A stretch of 64,000 nucleotides of DNA from Spirochaetota bacterium (GTDB taxonomy: Bacteria > Spirochaetota > UBA4802 > UBA5550): assembly GCA_017999915.1 (NCBI GenBank), contig JAGNKX010000001.1, positions 901,323 through 965,322 on the forward strand, written 5' to 3'. Shown piece by piece: positions 54,201-63,711 of this stretch (position 1 is its first letter; each line of letters starts with the position of its first letter). The notes beneath the pieces were generated by a model. That model was not told where the DNA came from and did not search any database. It was given only the letters and a program-made list of their open reading frames with translations. The position numbers and the translations under genes are program-made.

Positions 54201-56891
54201 GCGTCGCCCGACCAGATGAAGGTGTCCGCGATAAACTGCTTCGACGACGACGAATACCGCTGGGAGGCCTTTTCGCTTGTCATGAAGAGCGTGTACAAGG
54301 CCATGTACGGCGTGAAGAGCGATCAGGACCTTTTAAAGGAAAAGGAAACCTCGCTGAAACTGGAATACGCGATTCCCGCAGGGTCCCGGCAGGTTTCGGT
54401 GACGCGGCGCTTTGCAAAAGCGGTCGATTTCCGGAATTACCGTTCCCTGTCGGCATGGATGAATTTCCGCGCCTTCTCGCCGGGCGACCGGGTGGGGATC
54501 ATCGTCGGCTCTTCGGACACTGACTATTTGGAATACCAGATGAACATGACCTTTCCCCGGGTCTGGCAGGAGATGAAAATGCGCCTGAAGAACAAGTCGG
54601 AGAGCTACCTGATCCCGGTTTCCATGTCCGGCCGCCCGGACCTGAAACGGATAACGATGATGAAAATCATAATCTACTCCTCCGCGCCGCCGAGCATCGG
54701 GTCTCTCTGGGTCGATGAGATCTACCTGTCCGAGCCCGAAATCCTCGAGGACACGGCGCACTGGTATGAAGGGGAGTTAAAGGTCAACAAGCCGTTCCAT
54801 GTGACCAAAGGGGGCGTGCCGATCATGTCCGATTTTAGCGTCAAGTACGTGCAGAAAGGGCATGGCTCAAAATTCAGCACCATCGGTAAAAAAGACCTGG
54901 ATATGGCCGAGGAATACAAGCAGGTCTTTTCCTCTTTCAATATCATCCCGAACTGGAACACCAGGGTCGATTATATCCGTGAGGATTCGGAAACCGACGG
55001 CCTCAACGAGGAAGTCGACGTGTCGCAGCGGGGAAAGACCAATAAAAACAGCGTTGTGTTCATCACGGATTATCAATCGGAGAAAAACTGGGTTCCCAGC
55101 ATCAAATTAATGTACAAGTATGATGATTATAACAACAAGGCGGATGAACGCATTTCCAGTTACAGCGTCAAGCGGCTCAAAACGCAGCTGAACCATTCCC
55201 CGGTCATCCACTGCCGCCAGACCATCGAAAAGTTCCTATGGGGCCGGTGGACCAGCGAGGTTCTCATGACAATGCTCTTCAAAAAGGATCAGACGAAGAG
55301 GAGTTCCTATGAAATGAGCATGATAGACCTCAACACCATGGCGTCGATCCTCGAAATTGAAAAGCGGCAGCGCAGCGATATCAAATACAATCTGGATTAC
55401 ACCCATCGCGTATTCTATGTCCGCCCGGCGATCCAGGTCGGCTCCGAAGAGATCGTCGCGTGGATCGGAAAATCCCAGTTCAACCGAACCGATCTGCTGT
55501 ACAACTTCAGGGGGGACTATCATTTCCCCTTCGTATACAACAGTAACTGCCGGTACGTGGAGCGGAGCAAGAACCTGAGCCTGTCCGCGGGGCTGAGCGA
55601 TTTCAGCTACATAGCGCCGGGATACAAGATCGACATACAATATTTTGAAAACAAGTTCCGCGACTTCAACCTGGAAAGCGCCTCGCAGTACGGGTATAAA
55701 AGGGCCAAGGACGCCCAGACCCTGGTTGCCACAACCATCGATATTCCGGTGTATTTTTACAAGATCAAGGCGCTTAAGTCCCTGAGGACCTTCTCGATCA
55801 ACTACAACCGTTCGCTGTTTCTGACCGAGGCCAATGTTCCCTATGAGGGTGAGCGGAAGGATCCGCTGGACGAGAGGTACGGCATAACCCGCACGGTCAG
55901 CAGGCTGTCAAACGCGGCTTTCAATGTCTTTCAGTATTATCCGTTTTGCTTCTTCCTGGGAAGAAACAACTATGCAAGGGGGCGCGACTACCTTTGTAAA
56001 ACCCTGAACAGGCCCATCATATATAAAAACGGAACGAACGTTTCAGACTACAACAACAACCTTCGGCTCCAGGAGAATTTTTCTGTCGCCTGGTCCGTTG
56101 ACCTGGACAAGGTGAACATAACGTCGAACTCGGGGCTGCAACAGCTGTGCGAGCGCCAGGACGTGCTGGGTGTGCCAGGCCAGACGGTGAACGCCAATTT
56201 TGAAATTAACGTGAATTTCGACCTGATGAAACTGTTGCGCTTCTGGTTTTTCAGGCCGAACCGCGAGGGAATCCCCTATCATGCGGCGTTCCTGACGGTA
56301 GGGTATAAATTCGACATCAACATGCTTATAACCCAGAACATCGAGGAAACGGTCCATTCCCCGAACGCGGGCATGAGCTTCAAGCGCGACAGGGCAAGCC
56401 TGACCCTGCAGCTGGGCATCTGCCTCAAGAATAAGAACAGCAGGTCGTTCATACCCTGGAGCCCCCTGAAGCTCTCGTTAAAGGACTACCTATACTTCCA
56501 GAATATGCCGTTCAATGTTTTTTTCAAGGACAAGGATACGGCCTACACGTTCACCGCCCTATTTGAAACCGATGTCAAGTGGATCTTTAAGTTTTTCTCG
56601 CTCTTCTACCGGCTGGCGGCCATGCCCATCTTTAACCTCGAGTATGCCATGAACATAAACCGGTATGACTATCTTCTCACCACATCGCCGCAGCCCCTTG
56701 ATTCCCATGTCATCACGACCAAGTTGATCCTGGACCTTCACAAGAATATCCAGGGCGGGTTGAACACGCGGGTTGCAGTGGAGCAATACCGGAACAGGAA
56801 GAATCTCAACTACTATAATCTGAAGGCGAGCGACCTGAAGCGTGAGGTGTTTTCCTATGAGGTCGGGGCCACCCTGACGATCCTTTTCTAG
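51258..56891 (+). CDS. giant (1877-residue) probable outer-membrane protein, SprA-like in style
   Basis: The N terminus is a hydrophobic signal (YIWLAAIAGALTAAVIA). Residues about 85-640 are beta-rich with repeated V-DY-G-I-F units (LGTYSVDYTNGVIQF, LYTVDYTAGYITF), alternating with EIRYEYLP-type strands. Middle regions hold two D-LN-NG-LD acidic loops (EDLNLNGILDSD, EDLNQNGTLDTLD), likely calcium sites, and jelly-roll-like domains ending LFIDSVKFVSSKWREARLG and GSLWVDEIYLSEPEI. The last 600 residues alternate in the manner of a beta barrel and end GATLTILF, with the terminal Phe typical of barrel signals. Repeat style, length and strand pattern recall SprA/Sov, the type 9 secretion translocon, but I cannot prove homology by eye. 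It follows the M23 gene and decayed duplicates of the same junction. Confidence 0.65.
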   Translation: MLKQLSHYIWLAAIAGALTAAVIANSRGQGFREKLLDYIDDNALVDEVTVAIDEPSDPTVLDERFDLFSCRSGDWEDYVVDPRYRNIAEKEKMTSLYRGDDVRIETYGFLNLDLKYGQSIFTRKRYQEYSGDKPKSELVQDGFSAKQDLQIHVEGTIGDRMSIYIDHDSRKKDNRYMLKYRAVRDDELIRELNAGEIDINFKGSRYAVYDNNTAKGLGVDLKLQKNRFTFKAFGSVTRGNTEVETYRGNSMPGNIKLSEYQYVKGVYYQIEPYIRYDNNIDPPHPSNYTLKPVNINPYGFEIYMDDQDPYNKQNIVELPAYGGLYRKMQAGVDYKINFSTGLLQFIRPVQDKARIFAVYNLMGSSTDPSALQPGDPRHPGGNFSGRIFVFLKYGYSLSNDPVSPPNHPAPDVYEVRSFYVIGDKYILPNNFSLSFFMENGVMSQNDIASLGTYSVDYTNGVIQFVYREPYRQLLGANGTAARIYAEHQPTNVYDFSRYRIKIDYYRDARSFQLNHLNVIPNSVVVKVDRRTISETLYTVDYTAGYITFNSATNPLIGPETVIEIRYEYLPIGTQGQEFVGGFRGEYEFSRDLKVGGSMLYSRTGSDEKVPAVGTEPTQTVFVEGDATLHLDGRRLAQFANIFTRNRRKELPIEINGYAEYAKSYKNMNTFGKAMIDNMESSEEAVVLSLDERDWIYSSPPSALPGAVRGILNYYYYRDAANPTILKGVEYSALAPKVAYSVKAGPYNVATGHVLSTILSLTSQRSLVLDFEDNHLAGSGDYVSIVTRDFSKSAVDLSSMQYAEISYRYEGTTSVDLYLDIGKVNEDSGGDGGLQTEDLNLNGILDSDPVTGFTEDIGYLFQEAGHPETRIGGGAAYNRLTIGDGVLTSEDLNQNGTLDTLDNVYSFQGHSVPLVSGIDTWQVARLYVDPSAMTQSEINLLREVESVRLYVRKTPGDRGRLFIDSVKFVSSKWREARLGTALASPDQMKVSAINCFDDDEYRWEAFSLVMKSVYKAMYGVKSDQDLLKEKETSLKLEYAIPAGSRQVSVTRRFAKAVDFRNYRSLSAWMNFRAFSPGDRVGIIVGSSDTDYLEYQMNMTFPRVWQEMKMRLKNKSESYLIPVSMSGRPDLKRITMMKIIIYSSAPPSIGSLWVDEIYLSEPEILEDTAHWYEGELKVNKPFHVTKGGVPIMSDFSVKYVQKGHGSKFSTIGKKDLDMAEEYKQVFSSFNIIPNWNTRVDYIREDSETDGLNEEVDVSQRGKTNKNSVVFITDYQSEKNWVPSIKLMYKYDDYNNKADERISSYSVKRLKTQLNHSPVIHCRQTIEKFLWGRWTSEVLMTMLFKKDQTKRSSYEMSMIDLNTMASILEIEKRQRSDIKYNLDYTHRVFYVRPAIQVGSEEIVAWIGKSQFNRTDLLYNFRGDYHFPFVYNSNCRYVERSKNLSLSAGLSDFSYIAPGYKIDIQYFENKFRDFNLESASQYGYKRAKDAQTLVATTIDIPVYFYKIKALKSLRTFSINYNRSLFLTEANVPYEGERKDPLDERYGITRTVSRLSNAAFNVFQYYPFCFFLGRNNYARGRDYLCKTLNRPIIYKNGTNVSDYNNNLRLQENFSVAWSVDLDKVNITSNSGLQQLCERQDVLGVPGQTVNANFEINVNFDLMKLLRFWFFRPNREGIPYHAAFLTVGYKFDINMLITQNIEETVHSPNAGMSFKRDRASLTLQLGICLKNKNSRSFIPWSPLKLSLKDYLYFQNMPFNVFFKDKDTAYTFTALFETDVKWIFKFFSLFYRLAAMPIFNLEYAMNINRYDYLLTTSPQPLDSHVITTKLILDLHKNIQGGLNTRVAVEQYRNRKNLNYYNLKASDLKREVFSYEVGATLTILF

Positions 56892-56942
56892 GCGCCTGGC
56901 CGGCGCGCCGGGCGACGGCGCACATCGTGGATAAGGCGCGGC

Positions 56943-58028
56943 TTATTGGAAATAGTCCCGGATCCTTTTTTTGAATTTCTGGTAAAACCCCTTTAACTCG
57001 GTGAGATACAACTCTTCCCTGCTTTTCTTCAGCATTTCCACCGTGGCCAGCCTGATCACTTCCCAGAGGAGGGCGCGGTCCGGACAGTGGCGGAAATAGT
57101 CTATCTGTATCTGGTAGGCTCCCTTGAATCTCCGGGCCCCCCCTTCCGGGGATATCTGCTTGATGATGGGACCCAGGTCCAGGGACTCGCTGGAAGAGCG
57201 GAACGAGGCGTCAATATAGAGACGGCCCATCGCCGGGTCCTCAATGGCTGCGAAGACTATGACTGTCGGATATTCTTCCCGCCGGAGGAGAAAATCCGCT
57301 ATGATGGCGATGCTGTCCCTGTGGCCGGCATCGACAAATCCCACGCCGGCGATGAGCCAGTCTTTATAGACAGTCTTGTTTTCAATGGCTGTTTTGATGA
57401 GTCCCAGGGTCTCCCGTGAAAGGGGGATGCTGCTGATCCTGTTGAAAACTTCGTGATCTGAAAAATGCGAGAGATAATCAAGGGCCTCGTAGTCCAGTTT
57501 CCCGGCCCGGGAGTATTTGTCGGTATCGGTATAGATGCCGTAGAGCAGGGCGGTCGCGACCGATACCATGGTCGCCGGTTCCAGCGGCGCGTCAAGGTTC
57601 TTGATCAGCAGCGCCACGAGGGTGCTCGTGGAACCGGCGTCCTCGTCTCTCAGGATGAAATCCGCCTTTGGTTTCTCCCCCGTGGGCTCGTGGTGGTCGA
57701 TATACACGGCGCAGGGAAGGTCTCCCGCAAACTCCCCGGCGTCGGGGGATGGGTGATCGGTGACGATATAGGCGTCATACTGGCGGTGGTCCGGGAGGCG
57801 GGGCGATATGCCGAGGGGTATGCCGAGGATATCGACCATGGCGCTGTTTTGAGGCAGCGACAGTTTTTTTGTGGCGATGATCGCAGTGGAAACATTCAAC
57901 GAGCGGCACACGGCGCTGATCGCGAAGGAGGACGCAATGGCGTCCGGGTCCGGGGATCCCTTGATGATGATGAGGATGTTGCGGTATTTCGCAATGGACG
58001 CAGTGAACGCGCTGGAGGAAGCCTTCAT
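56943..58028 (-). CDS. DHH-family phosphoesterase (NrnA/bifunctional oligoribonuclease type)
   Basis: A 361-residue DHH-DHHA1 protein that probably degrades short oligoribonucleotides or cyclic dinucleotide products. The metal motifs are SPDPDAIASS near 25-34, IVTDHPSPD near 88-96, YIDHHEPTG (the DHH) near 109-117, and GIYTDTDKY near 163-171. The DHHA1 domain lies at about 270-330; its GG-H motif reads EGGARRFKGAY, so the usual His is replaced by residues RF-K. It starts at ATG 58028, ten bases after the SpoIIE gene stop, so the two are an operon. That link is notable because the window also holds c-di-GMP-type proteins, though function here is inferred only from family. Confidence 0.82.
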   Translation of the reverse strand: MKASSSAFTASIAKYRNILIIIKGSPDPDAIASSFAISAVCRSLNVSTAIIATKKLSLPQNSAMVDILGIPLGISPRLPDHRQYDAYIVTDHPSPDAGEFAGDLPCAVYIDHHEPTGEKPKADFILRDEDAGSTSTLVALLIKNLDAPLEPATMVSVATALLYGIYTDTDKYSRAGKLDYEALDYLSHFSDHEVFNRISSIPLSRETLGLIKTAIENKTVYKDWLIAGVGFVDAGHRDSIAIIADFLLRREEYPTVIVFAAIEDPAMGRLYIDASFRSSSESLDLGPIIKQISPEGGARRFKGAYQIQIDYFRHCPDRALLWEVIRLATVEMLKKSREELYLTELKGFYQKFKKRIRDYFQ

Positions 58029-58037
58029 AGCCTGCCC

Positions 58038-60179
58038 TCATTGATATTTGAAGATTATTACGCTCACATCGTTGATCTGGTTTCTCTGGTTAATGAACTT
58101 GTTGTAGTCTTCAAAAATGAGCCGCGTCAGGTCGGAAGGAGATGCGCCCTTGCCGTTCCTGATCAATTCCTTGACCCGGCTGAAGCCATAGACATCGCCG
58201 CGGTCGTTGATGGCCGCGGTAAGTCCGTCGGAATAGAGGATGCCGATGGAGCCCGGCGCCAGGCGGATCATTTTCGAATTGAACTTCGATGTCCTGTCGG
58301 CGCCGACCGGTACGCCGCCGGTATCGCAGGCGGTGAAGGTGTCATTGGCCGGGCTGTATACGATCAACGGATTGAAGGCCGCGTTGGCATAGGACACGTC
58401 GCCGGACGAGTAGAGAATTGCGCAATAGGCGGAAGCGTGCTTGTTCGAGAAACGGGACGTTGAAAGCACCCAGTTCATGGCGGCGAGGATCTTGTCCGGG
58501 GCGTCGAAGGATTTTGAAGGTGTGTGCAGGACCGTGTACATCTCAAGGGATAAGACGGCCGAGTCGACGCCCGAATAGGATGAGTCTGACATGAACAGGA
58601 TGAGCCGATCCTCTCCCGGCGCCACCGAGTCAAAATAATCGCCGCCGTAGGTGGAGTTGTTGATATACAGGGAGCTCACGCGGAACCTGGCCCCTTGATG
58701 CATTGCCTGCGGAATGATTTTCTTTTTCACGCTATTCACGACCATCTGGTCATGATCGATGACCTGCGTGGCGCGCACCTCCTCGAGCATGAGGGAGTTT
58801 GCCAGGTTCTGCTGGAACTGGATGCGGAAGATCTCAAGTACCGTAATGAGGCTTTTCGAGTAGATCCTGTTGTTGTGCAGGGGGCCCAGAGCGAGCATCC
58901 CGATTATCCGGTCTTCCGGGTCCAAAAAGGGAATGATAATTTCCACGTGATTGTGCTCCATGTACCGGAGGACCGCTTCGCGATAGGATTCGAACCGGGA
59001 ATCGGAGTACAGCGCGGGCTTATAGAGAATGGCGGGAAATTGACCGATCATTTCGGTCAGTGGGCTCGACAGGCTGATCTCCTTGTCAGGAATCGCGGTC
59101 ACCGAATCGTGGATGACCGATATCTTCTTCTCCTGCCTGTTGATGAGATAAAAGTGGCCGTGACTGATATTGAATTTTTCCACGATGTCGTCGACCAGGG
59201 CCGTGAGGATCTCTTCCCATCGTTTCCCTTCATGGGACTCCGGCGAGAGCCCCTTTGCGAAGAGTTGGTCAATGAGCGCCACCGTGGACTGATATCCACG
59301 GTGTGGCAGCTTTTCAATCCGCGGCCGCAGGTATTTGAAAACGAGGAAAAGGTAGGCGAAGATAAACACCGCTATCCCGAGGGGAGGCACCGGCTCCTTG
59401 AGATATTCTCCCGTGTTGTATTTAATGACAAGCATCGTGGGGATCGTCAGGATGGCGATGATCAGCGTCCTGTAGAGAGCCGTGGAAAAAAAGACCTTCA
59501 TGTCCTTTTTCACGATGTCCATCGCGGCGTAATTCAGAATGAAAAGAATGGAAGATAAGGCGATGGGGATCGACAGAATGCCGAACCGGTTTATTCCCGC
59601 CAAATAGGGCAGGTAGAGCGATACCGCGAGAAAAGATGAATAGAAAAAAGAGAGGCTGATGACAAGGTAGACCAGGTCGTTTTTATGGGCCCTGTTTTCA
59701 AGTCTGCTCGCCTTTATGATAACGATGATGATCGTTGCGAGGATATAACAGGTGATTGCCCCCAGGTGGAGAGCGGTGCCCTCCGTGAGGATGTTCGCTC
59801 CCCAGTCGTCAGCGGACCATGGCACGACCAGGTCGGTAACAATGGTAATAATACACAGTGCGAAACCCGGAAGGCCGGCCGCCAGAGCCATGGTCGGGCG
59901 ATTTTTCTTTTTATAGGGAAAAAGGAAAAAGAAACCCATGATCAGGATCGCCACAACGAGGAGCAGCGATAGGACAAACCTCTGAACCATAGGGGCCGGT
60001 ATGAGGGTGCCATCGATGAGATTGACTCCGATCAGACCGAAAAGGAAGGTCGATGCCAGGCAGGCCACGGACAGCATGATGTTTGCGGCTGAACGGACTT
60101 TTTTGAAAATATTATAGGTGCATAAAACCAGTGAAAGTGCTGTCGCTACCCACGCAAAGATGATCTCAAGATAAACCAA
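58038..60179 (-). CDS. membrane 7TM-GAF-SpoIIE (PP2C-type) serine phosphatase
   Basis: A 713-residue inner-membrane phosphatase. About eight hydrophobic spans fill residues 1-275. A GAF-like sensor lies at about 300-470 (HGHFYLINRQEKKISVI, HVEIIIPFLDPEDRIIGMLALG). A PP2C domain of SpoIIE/RsbU type fills about 490-713, with GGDYFDSVAPG near 519, LFMSDSSYSGVDSAVLSLEM, NAAFNPLIVYSP and ILYSDGLTAAIN supplying the metal Asp residues. It should dephosphorylate a STAS antagonist such as that at 7782-8123, giving partner-switching control of a sigma factor. The start is TTG 60179 with GGAGAC before it. It is divergent from the sensor kinase, sharing a 216-base gap with no obvious promoter. Confidence 0.85.
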   Translation of the reverse strand: MVYLEIIFAWVATALSLVLCTYNIFKKVRSAANIMLSVACLASTFLFGLIGVNLIDGTLIPAPMVQRFVLSLLLVVAILIMGFFFLFPYKKKNRPTMALAAGLPGFALCIITIVTDLVVPWSADDWGANILTEGTALHLGAITCYILATIIIVIIKASRLENRAHKNDLVYLVISLSFFYSSFLAVSLYLPYLAGINRFGILSIPIALSSILFILNYAAMDIVKKDMKVFFSTALYRTLIIAILTIPTMLVIKYNTGEYLKEPVPPLGIAVFIFAYLFLVFKYLRPRIEKLPHRGYQSTVALIDQLFAKGLSPESHEGKRWEEILTALVDDIVEKFNISHGHFYLINRQEKKISVIHDSVTAIPDKEISLSSPLTEMIGQFPAILYKPALYSDSRFESYREAVLRYMEHNHVEIIIPFLDPEDRIIGMLALGPLHNNRIYSKSLITVLEIFRIQFQQNLANSLMLEEVRATQVIDHDQMVVNSVKKKIIPQAMHQGARFRVSSLYINNSTYGGDYFDSVAPGEDRLILFMSDSSYSGVDSAVLSLEMYTVLHTPSKSFDAPDKILAAMNWVLSTSRFSNKHASAYCAILYSSGDVSYANAAFNPLIVYSPANDTFTACDTGGVPVGADRTSKFNSKMIRLAPGSIGILYSDGLTAAINDRGDVYGFSRVKELIRNGKGASPSDLTRLIFEDYNKFINQRNQINDVSVIIFKYQ

Positions 60180-60395
60180 GGCGTCTCCGTATAGCTCCCG
60201 GGCTGTCGTTCAATAGGGTGAAATATTTCAAATGTTGATTATTATTTCAAGTATTTATCGGCAGCGGCCCTTTTTTTTCCTCAAAGCAGAAAGATTTTAT
60301 CGTTTATCCGGAAAAATTTTGTCATGAAGAAGCCATAACGCGCTACTACCCAGTATAACCCCATGGAGAGATGCCATGGACGCGGCGGTTCAACA

Positions 60396-62762
60396 ATGGA
60401 TAAACAAGGGTTGATCGATATAACGATGCGGATGCTGGCCCTGCTCATCGTTGTTCAGGTGACGACATCATGCTCGAAGGGTTATTCCGGCAGGAAGCAT
60501 CGCCAGGCCGAGAAAGGGACGGTGGACCTCAGAACCTGGGATTTCACCAGGGACGGGCCTGCGGATCTGTCCGGGCAATGGGCGTTTTACTGGAAACAAC
60601 TGGTAAGGGATGATGGAGGGACGACCCGGGATATGAAGGCTGAATTCATTGATGTGCCGGGAATCTGGAATGGCCGGATCGAATCCGGCCGGGCCATTTC
60701 AGGCGATGGTTTCGGGACATACCGGTTACGGGTGCTGCTGCCAAAAGGCTCCGGAGGGCGCACACTGGCCCTTAAAGTTCAGGATATGGGCACGGCCTAT
60801 TCACTTTTCGTGAACGGGGCGTTGGCCGGCACAGGAGGCGTGGTGGCCGCATCGGCGGAAAAGTCCTCTCCCGGGTACTGGCCCGATGTGATCGAGGCGG
60901 ATCCGGAAGGGGATCAGATGACCGTCACCCTCCATGTTTCGAATTATCATCACAGAAAGGGCGGCGCATGGGAACCGATCCTCCTGGGCCCCCCGGCCAT
61001 GCTCCGGGACATCAGGGAACGGAATCTCGCACGGGACTTTTTTCTTTTTGGGTCCATCCTTCTCATGGGCGCCTATCACCTGGTCCTGTTCAGCCTGAGG
61101 AAGAAGGACCAGCCGTATCTATACTTCGGCCTCTTCTGCCTGCTTATCGCGGCAAGGGTCCTGGTGACGGGGGAATATTTTGCCGTTCGAATTTTTCCCT
61201 CGGCCTCCTGGGAAGCCATAGTATCGGCTGAATACCTGTCCTTTTATGCCGGCGTGCCGGTTTTTTTCCTGTTTGTCAGAACGCTTTGGCCGGATGAGTT
61301 TTCACCGAAGGTCCTGACCGGCATCGTGGCAGCGGGAATCCTTTTCTCCGGTGCTGTAATCGCCCTGCCGCCCCGTATGTATACCCATACCATGCGCCCC
61401 TATCAGGTGCTCTCCGCCGCTGTCGGCCTCTATGGTCTTTATATTCTTGTATGGGCGGCGGCCCGCAAACGGGAAGGGGCAGCGCCTTTTATCGCCGGGT
61501 TTACCGTCCTGTTCATTACTGTCATCAACGACTTTTTACACAATAACATGATTATTCAGACCGGCTACCTGGTGCCGTGTGGTCTTTTCATGTTCATCAT
61601 CCTGCAGGCGTATCTTCTGTCGAGGCGGTTCTCCATGACCCTCACCGCCGTTGAGCGCCTAACCGGAGAGCTGGAATTGAAAAACAGGAGACTCGTGGAG
61701 ATGAACGTAATGAAGGATGAATTCCTTGCCTCGGTATCCCATGAGCTCCGGACGCCTCTGAACGGCATTATCGGAATAGCTGAATCGATGATCGAGGGGC
61801 GGTGCGGCATGGTGAGCCTTGAATCGAAATTCAACCTGGGCCTGATAAACGCCAGCGGCAGGCGCCTGGCCGCCCTGGTAAACGACATACTCGATTTTGC
61901 CCGACTGAAGAACAGTGACATCGCGCTTAACCTGAAGCCGGTGGATATACGGGCCCTGGCGGACGTGGTGCTCGCCTTTATCCGCCCCCTCGTGGGCGCG
62001 AAGAATCTGGTTCTGCTAAACGATATCCCGGCGGAATGCCCACCGGTCCATGCCGATGAAGACAGGGTACAGCAGGTTTTATACAATCTCGTGGGAAATG
62101 CCGTTAAATTCACAGCCTCGGGAAGCGTGGTCATTTCGTCGCGGGCTGCCGGCAGGGAAGAATGGCTGGAAATAGCCGTTACTGACACGGGCAGCGGCAT
62201 CCGGGATGAACGGCGCAAAGGCATCTTTTCCGCTAAGGAAGGCTCCGGGACCCCTGGTGGCTTCGGTATCGGGCTTTCCATTACCAGGAAGCTCGTTGAG
62301 CTCCATGGCGGCACCATCCAATCGGAATCCGCTCCCGGGGGCGGGTCGGTGTTCACCTTCACCCTGCCGCTCTGGTCCGGCAGCCTGAGGGAGCGGAGGG
62401 CGTTATCGGCGGTGAATGGAGATAGCGCGCCGCGGAATCACTCTACAGGGGCGGGTGCGGGCCGATCAAGTGAAGCAAAAGGATTAGAGGGGATAGCCCG
62501 TATCCTCGTTGTGGATGATGATAGCGTCAACCTGCAGGTCCTGCGCAACCATCTCTCATCAGCCGGATTCACGGTGGAGACGGCGACGGGCGGCGCCGAT
62601 GCCCTTGACAGGCTGAGCAGGACAGGCTTTGACCTGCTGATTCTGGATCTCATGATGCCCGGCATGTCGGGACTGGATCTGTGCGGGGAGGTGAGAAAAA
62701 GATTCTCTTTGGTGGAGCTTCCGGTCATATTTCTAACGGCACGCCACGGCATCAATGATCTC
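60396..62762 (+). pseudogene. 7TM hybrid histidine kinase, receiver domain truncated by an insertion sequence
   Basis: Domains in order are as follows. A signal or lipobox-like start (LLIVVQVTTSC) precedes an exported galactose-binding-like domain (about 35-205, WDFTRDGPADLSGQWAFYWK). A 7TM block follows at about 210-405, then HisKA with His449 in SVSHELRTPLNG. The HATPase has LVGNAVKF, DTGSGI and GFGIGLSI, and a receiver starts at about 695 with DDD and phospho-Asp751. The receiver stops after TARHGINDL at 62762, before its Lys and last helix. The frame then runs into the element and ends at 62909 with foreign residues. The exported domain plus 7TM is a 7TMR-DISM-like layout. Loss of the receiver end probably disables output. 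ATG 60363 is an alternative start. Confidence 0.8.
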
Positions 62763-63711
62763 AATTACCCTCCACATTCCCCACACGCTTCTTTCCTCTC
62801 GATTTCAGAATTTTCTCAAGTCCATACACTCTTAGTCCCTTCAATGCAGAGAACTCATCAAGGTACAATTGAGAAAATTCAGGACGGATGTAACTGTAGC
62901 CGGTTATGAATGCATGTTTGATAATTCGTTGATTGCCTTCAGCCACTTGATTGTGAACGCCATTCTTTGACCATCGATCACGAGCCCACACATTCCTTTT
63001 CTTGTCCTTTGCTCGTGCTGAATGATTTACGGAACGATGATTGTCATTGTATCTTTTCAACCAGGGATAGCCTTCATCCGTGAATGTTGGAGCATTGGCT
63101 GGCAGGAAGTCGAATAAAGGCTTGATGGTATGTTGCTTTTGGTCTGGAACGCTATCGAATATGACAGGACCTTTCTTAATGCCAATAGTATGAACCAATG
63201 TGCCTATTTGATATTTCCCTCTTTTGTCAGCTACTGAATCACTCAAATAGATGCTGGCTGTCTGCCCATGGTGCTTATAACGCTTCCTATAGCCATTAGA
63301 ACGCTCTCTGGCGCTAAATAATGCCACTGTATCGGCAAAGATGACCGGCTTTGCCTCTACGTCTTTCCTGAGGTCAATTTCCGGTTCTTTTGGAAATCTG
63401 AAGGAATCTCCGAATTCTTTATCAATATCTTTAACCATCAATGCTTTAATATCAGGGATGAATTCTGATAAAAAGAGCTGCAATCTCCTTTTGAGCAATA
63501 TGGCCGAGCTTGACGATATGCCGAGCTTTCTTTGGATGGATGCGGTATTCAGTACTTGAGGATGTAACTGCATTGCTTCTGTCAGGATATAGCCGAATGT
63601 CCATAATGGCAGTTTAAAATGATGCAATGGCGTGTATGCTGTCCTGGAACCTTGGAAATGGCATTTTGGACATCTTATAGCATTCTCCCTGGTTTGGATT
63701 TCTCTGGTCAT
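62761..63711 (-). CDS. transposase of insertion sequence copy A
   Basis: A 316-residue product from ATG 63711, with stop TGA 62761-62763 formed partly from the flanking duplication. An IRCPKCHFQGSR zinc-ribbon half opens it. The frame continues open upstream without ATG, GTG or TTG. There it encodes another CPNC pair (YCPNCNTP), so the native protein seems to start further upstream and its true start codon is lost or non-standard. Later blocks are VIFADTVALFSARERS (candidate first catalytic Asp), SPVADKRG-type LSDSVADKRGKYQIG, TFTDEGYPWLK and KNGVHNQVAEGNQR (possible later catalytic residues). The overall layout is like zinc-ribbon DDE transposases such as the IS1595 group. Whether it is active is doubtful. 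Confidence 0.75.
   Translation of the reverse strand: MTREIQTRENAIRCPKCHFQGSRTAYTPLHHFKLPLWTFGYILTEAMQLHPQVLNTASIQRKLGISSSSAILLKRRLQLFLSEFIPDIKALMVKDIDKEFGDSFRFPKEPEIDLRKDVEAKPVIFADTVALFSARERSNGYRKRYKHHGQTASIYLSDSVADKRGKYQIGTLVHTIGIKKGPVIFDSVPDQKQHTIKPLFDFLPANAPTFTDEGYPWLKRYNDNHRSVNHSARAKDKKRNVWARDRWSKNGVHNQVAEGNQRIIKHAFITGYSYIRPEFSQLYLDEFSALKGLRVYGLEKILKSRGKKRVGNVEGN

Noticed and set aside
62763..62909. The last 49 codons of the histidine kinase frame as genuine protein
   Set aside because: They translate the insertion sequence in the wrong strand and break the receiver domain in mid-fold.
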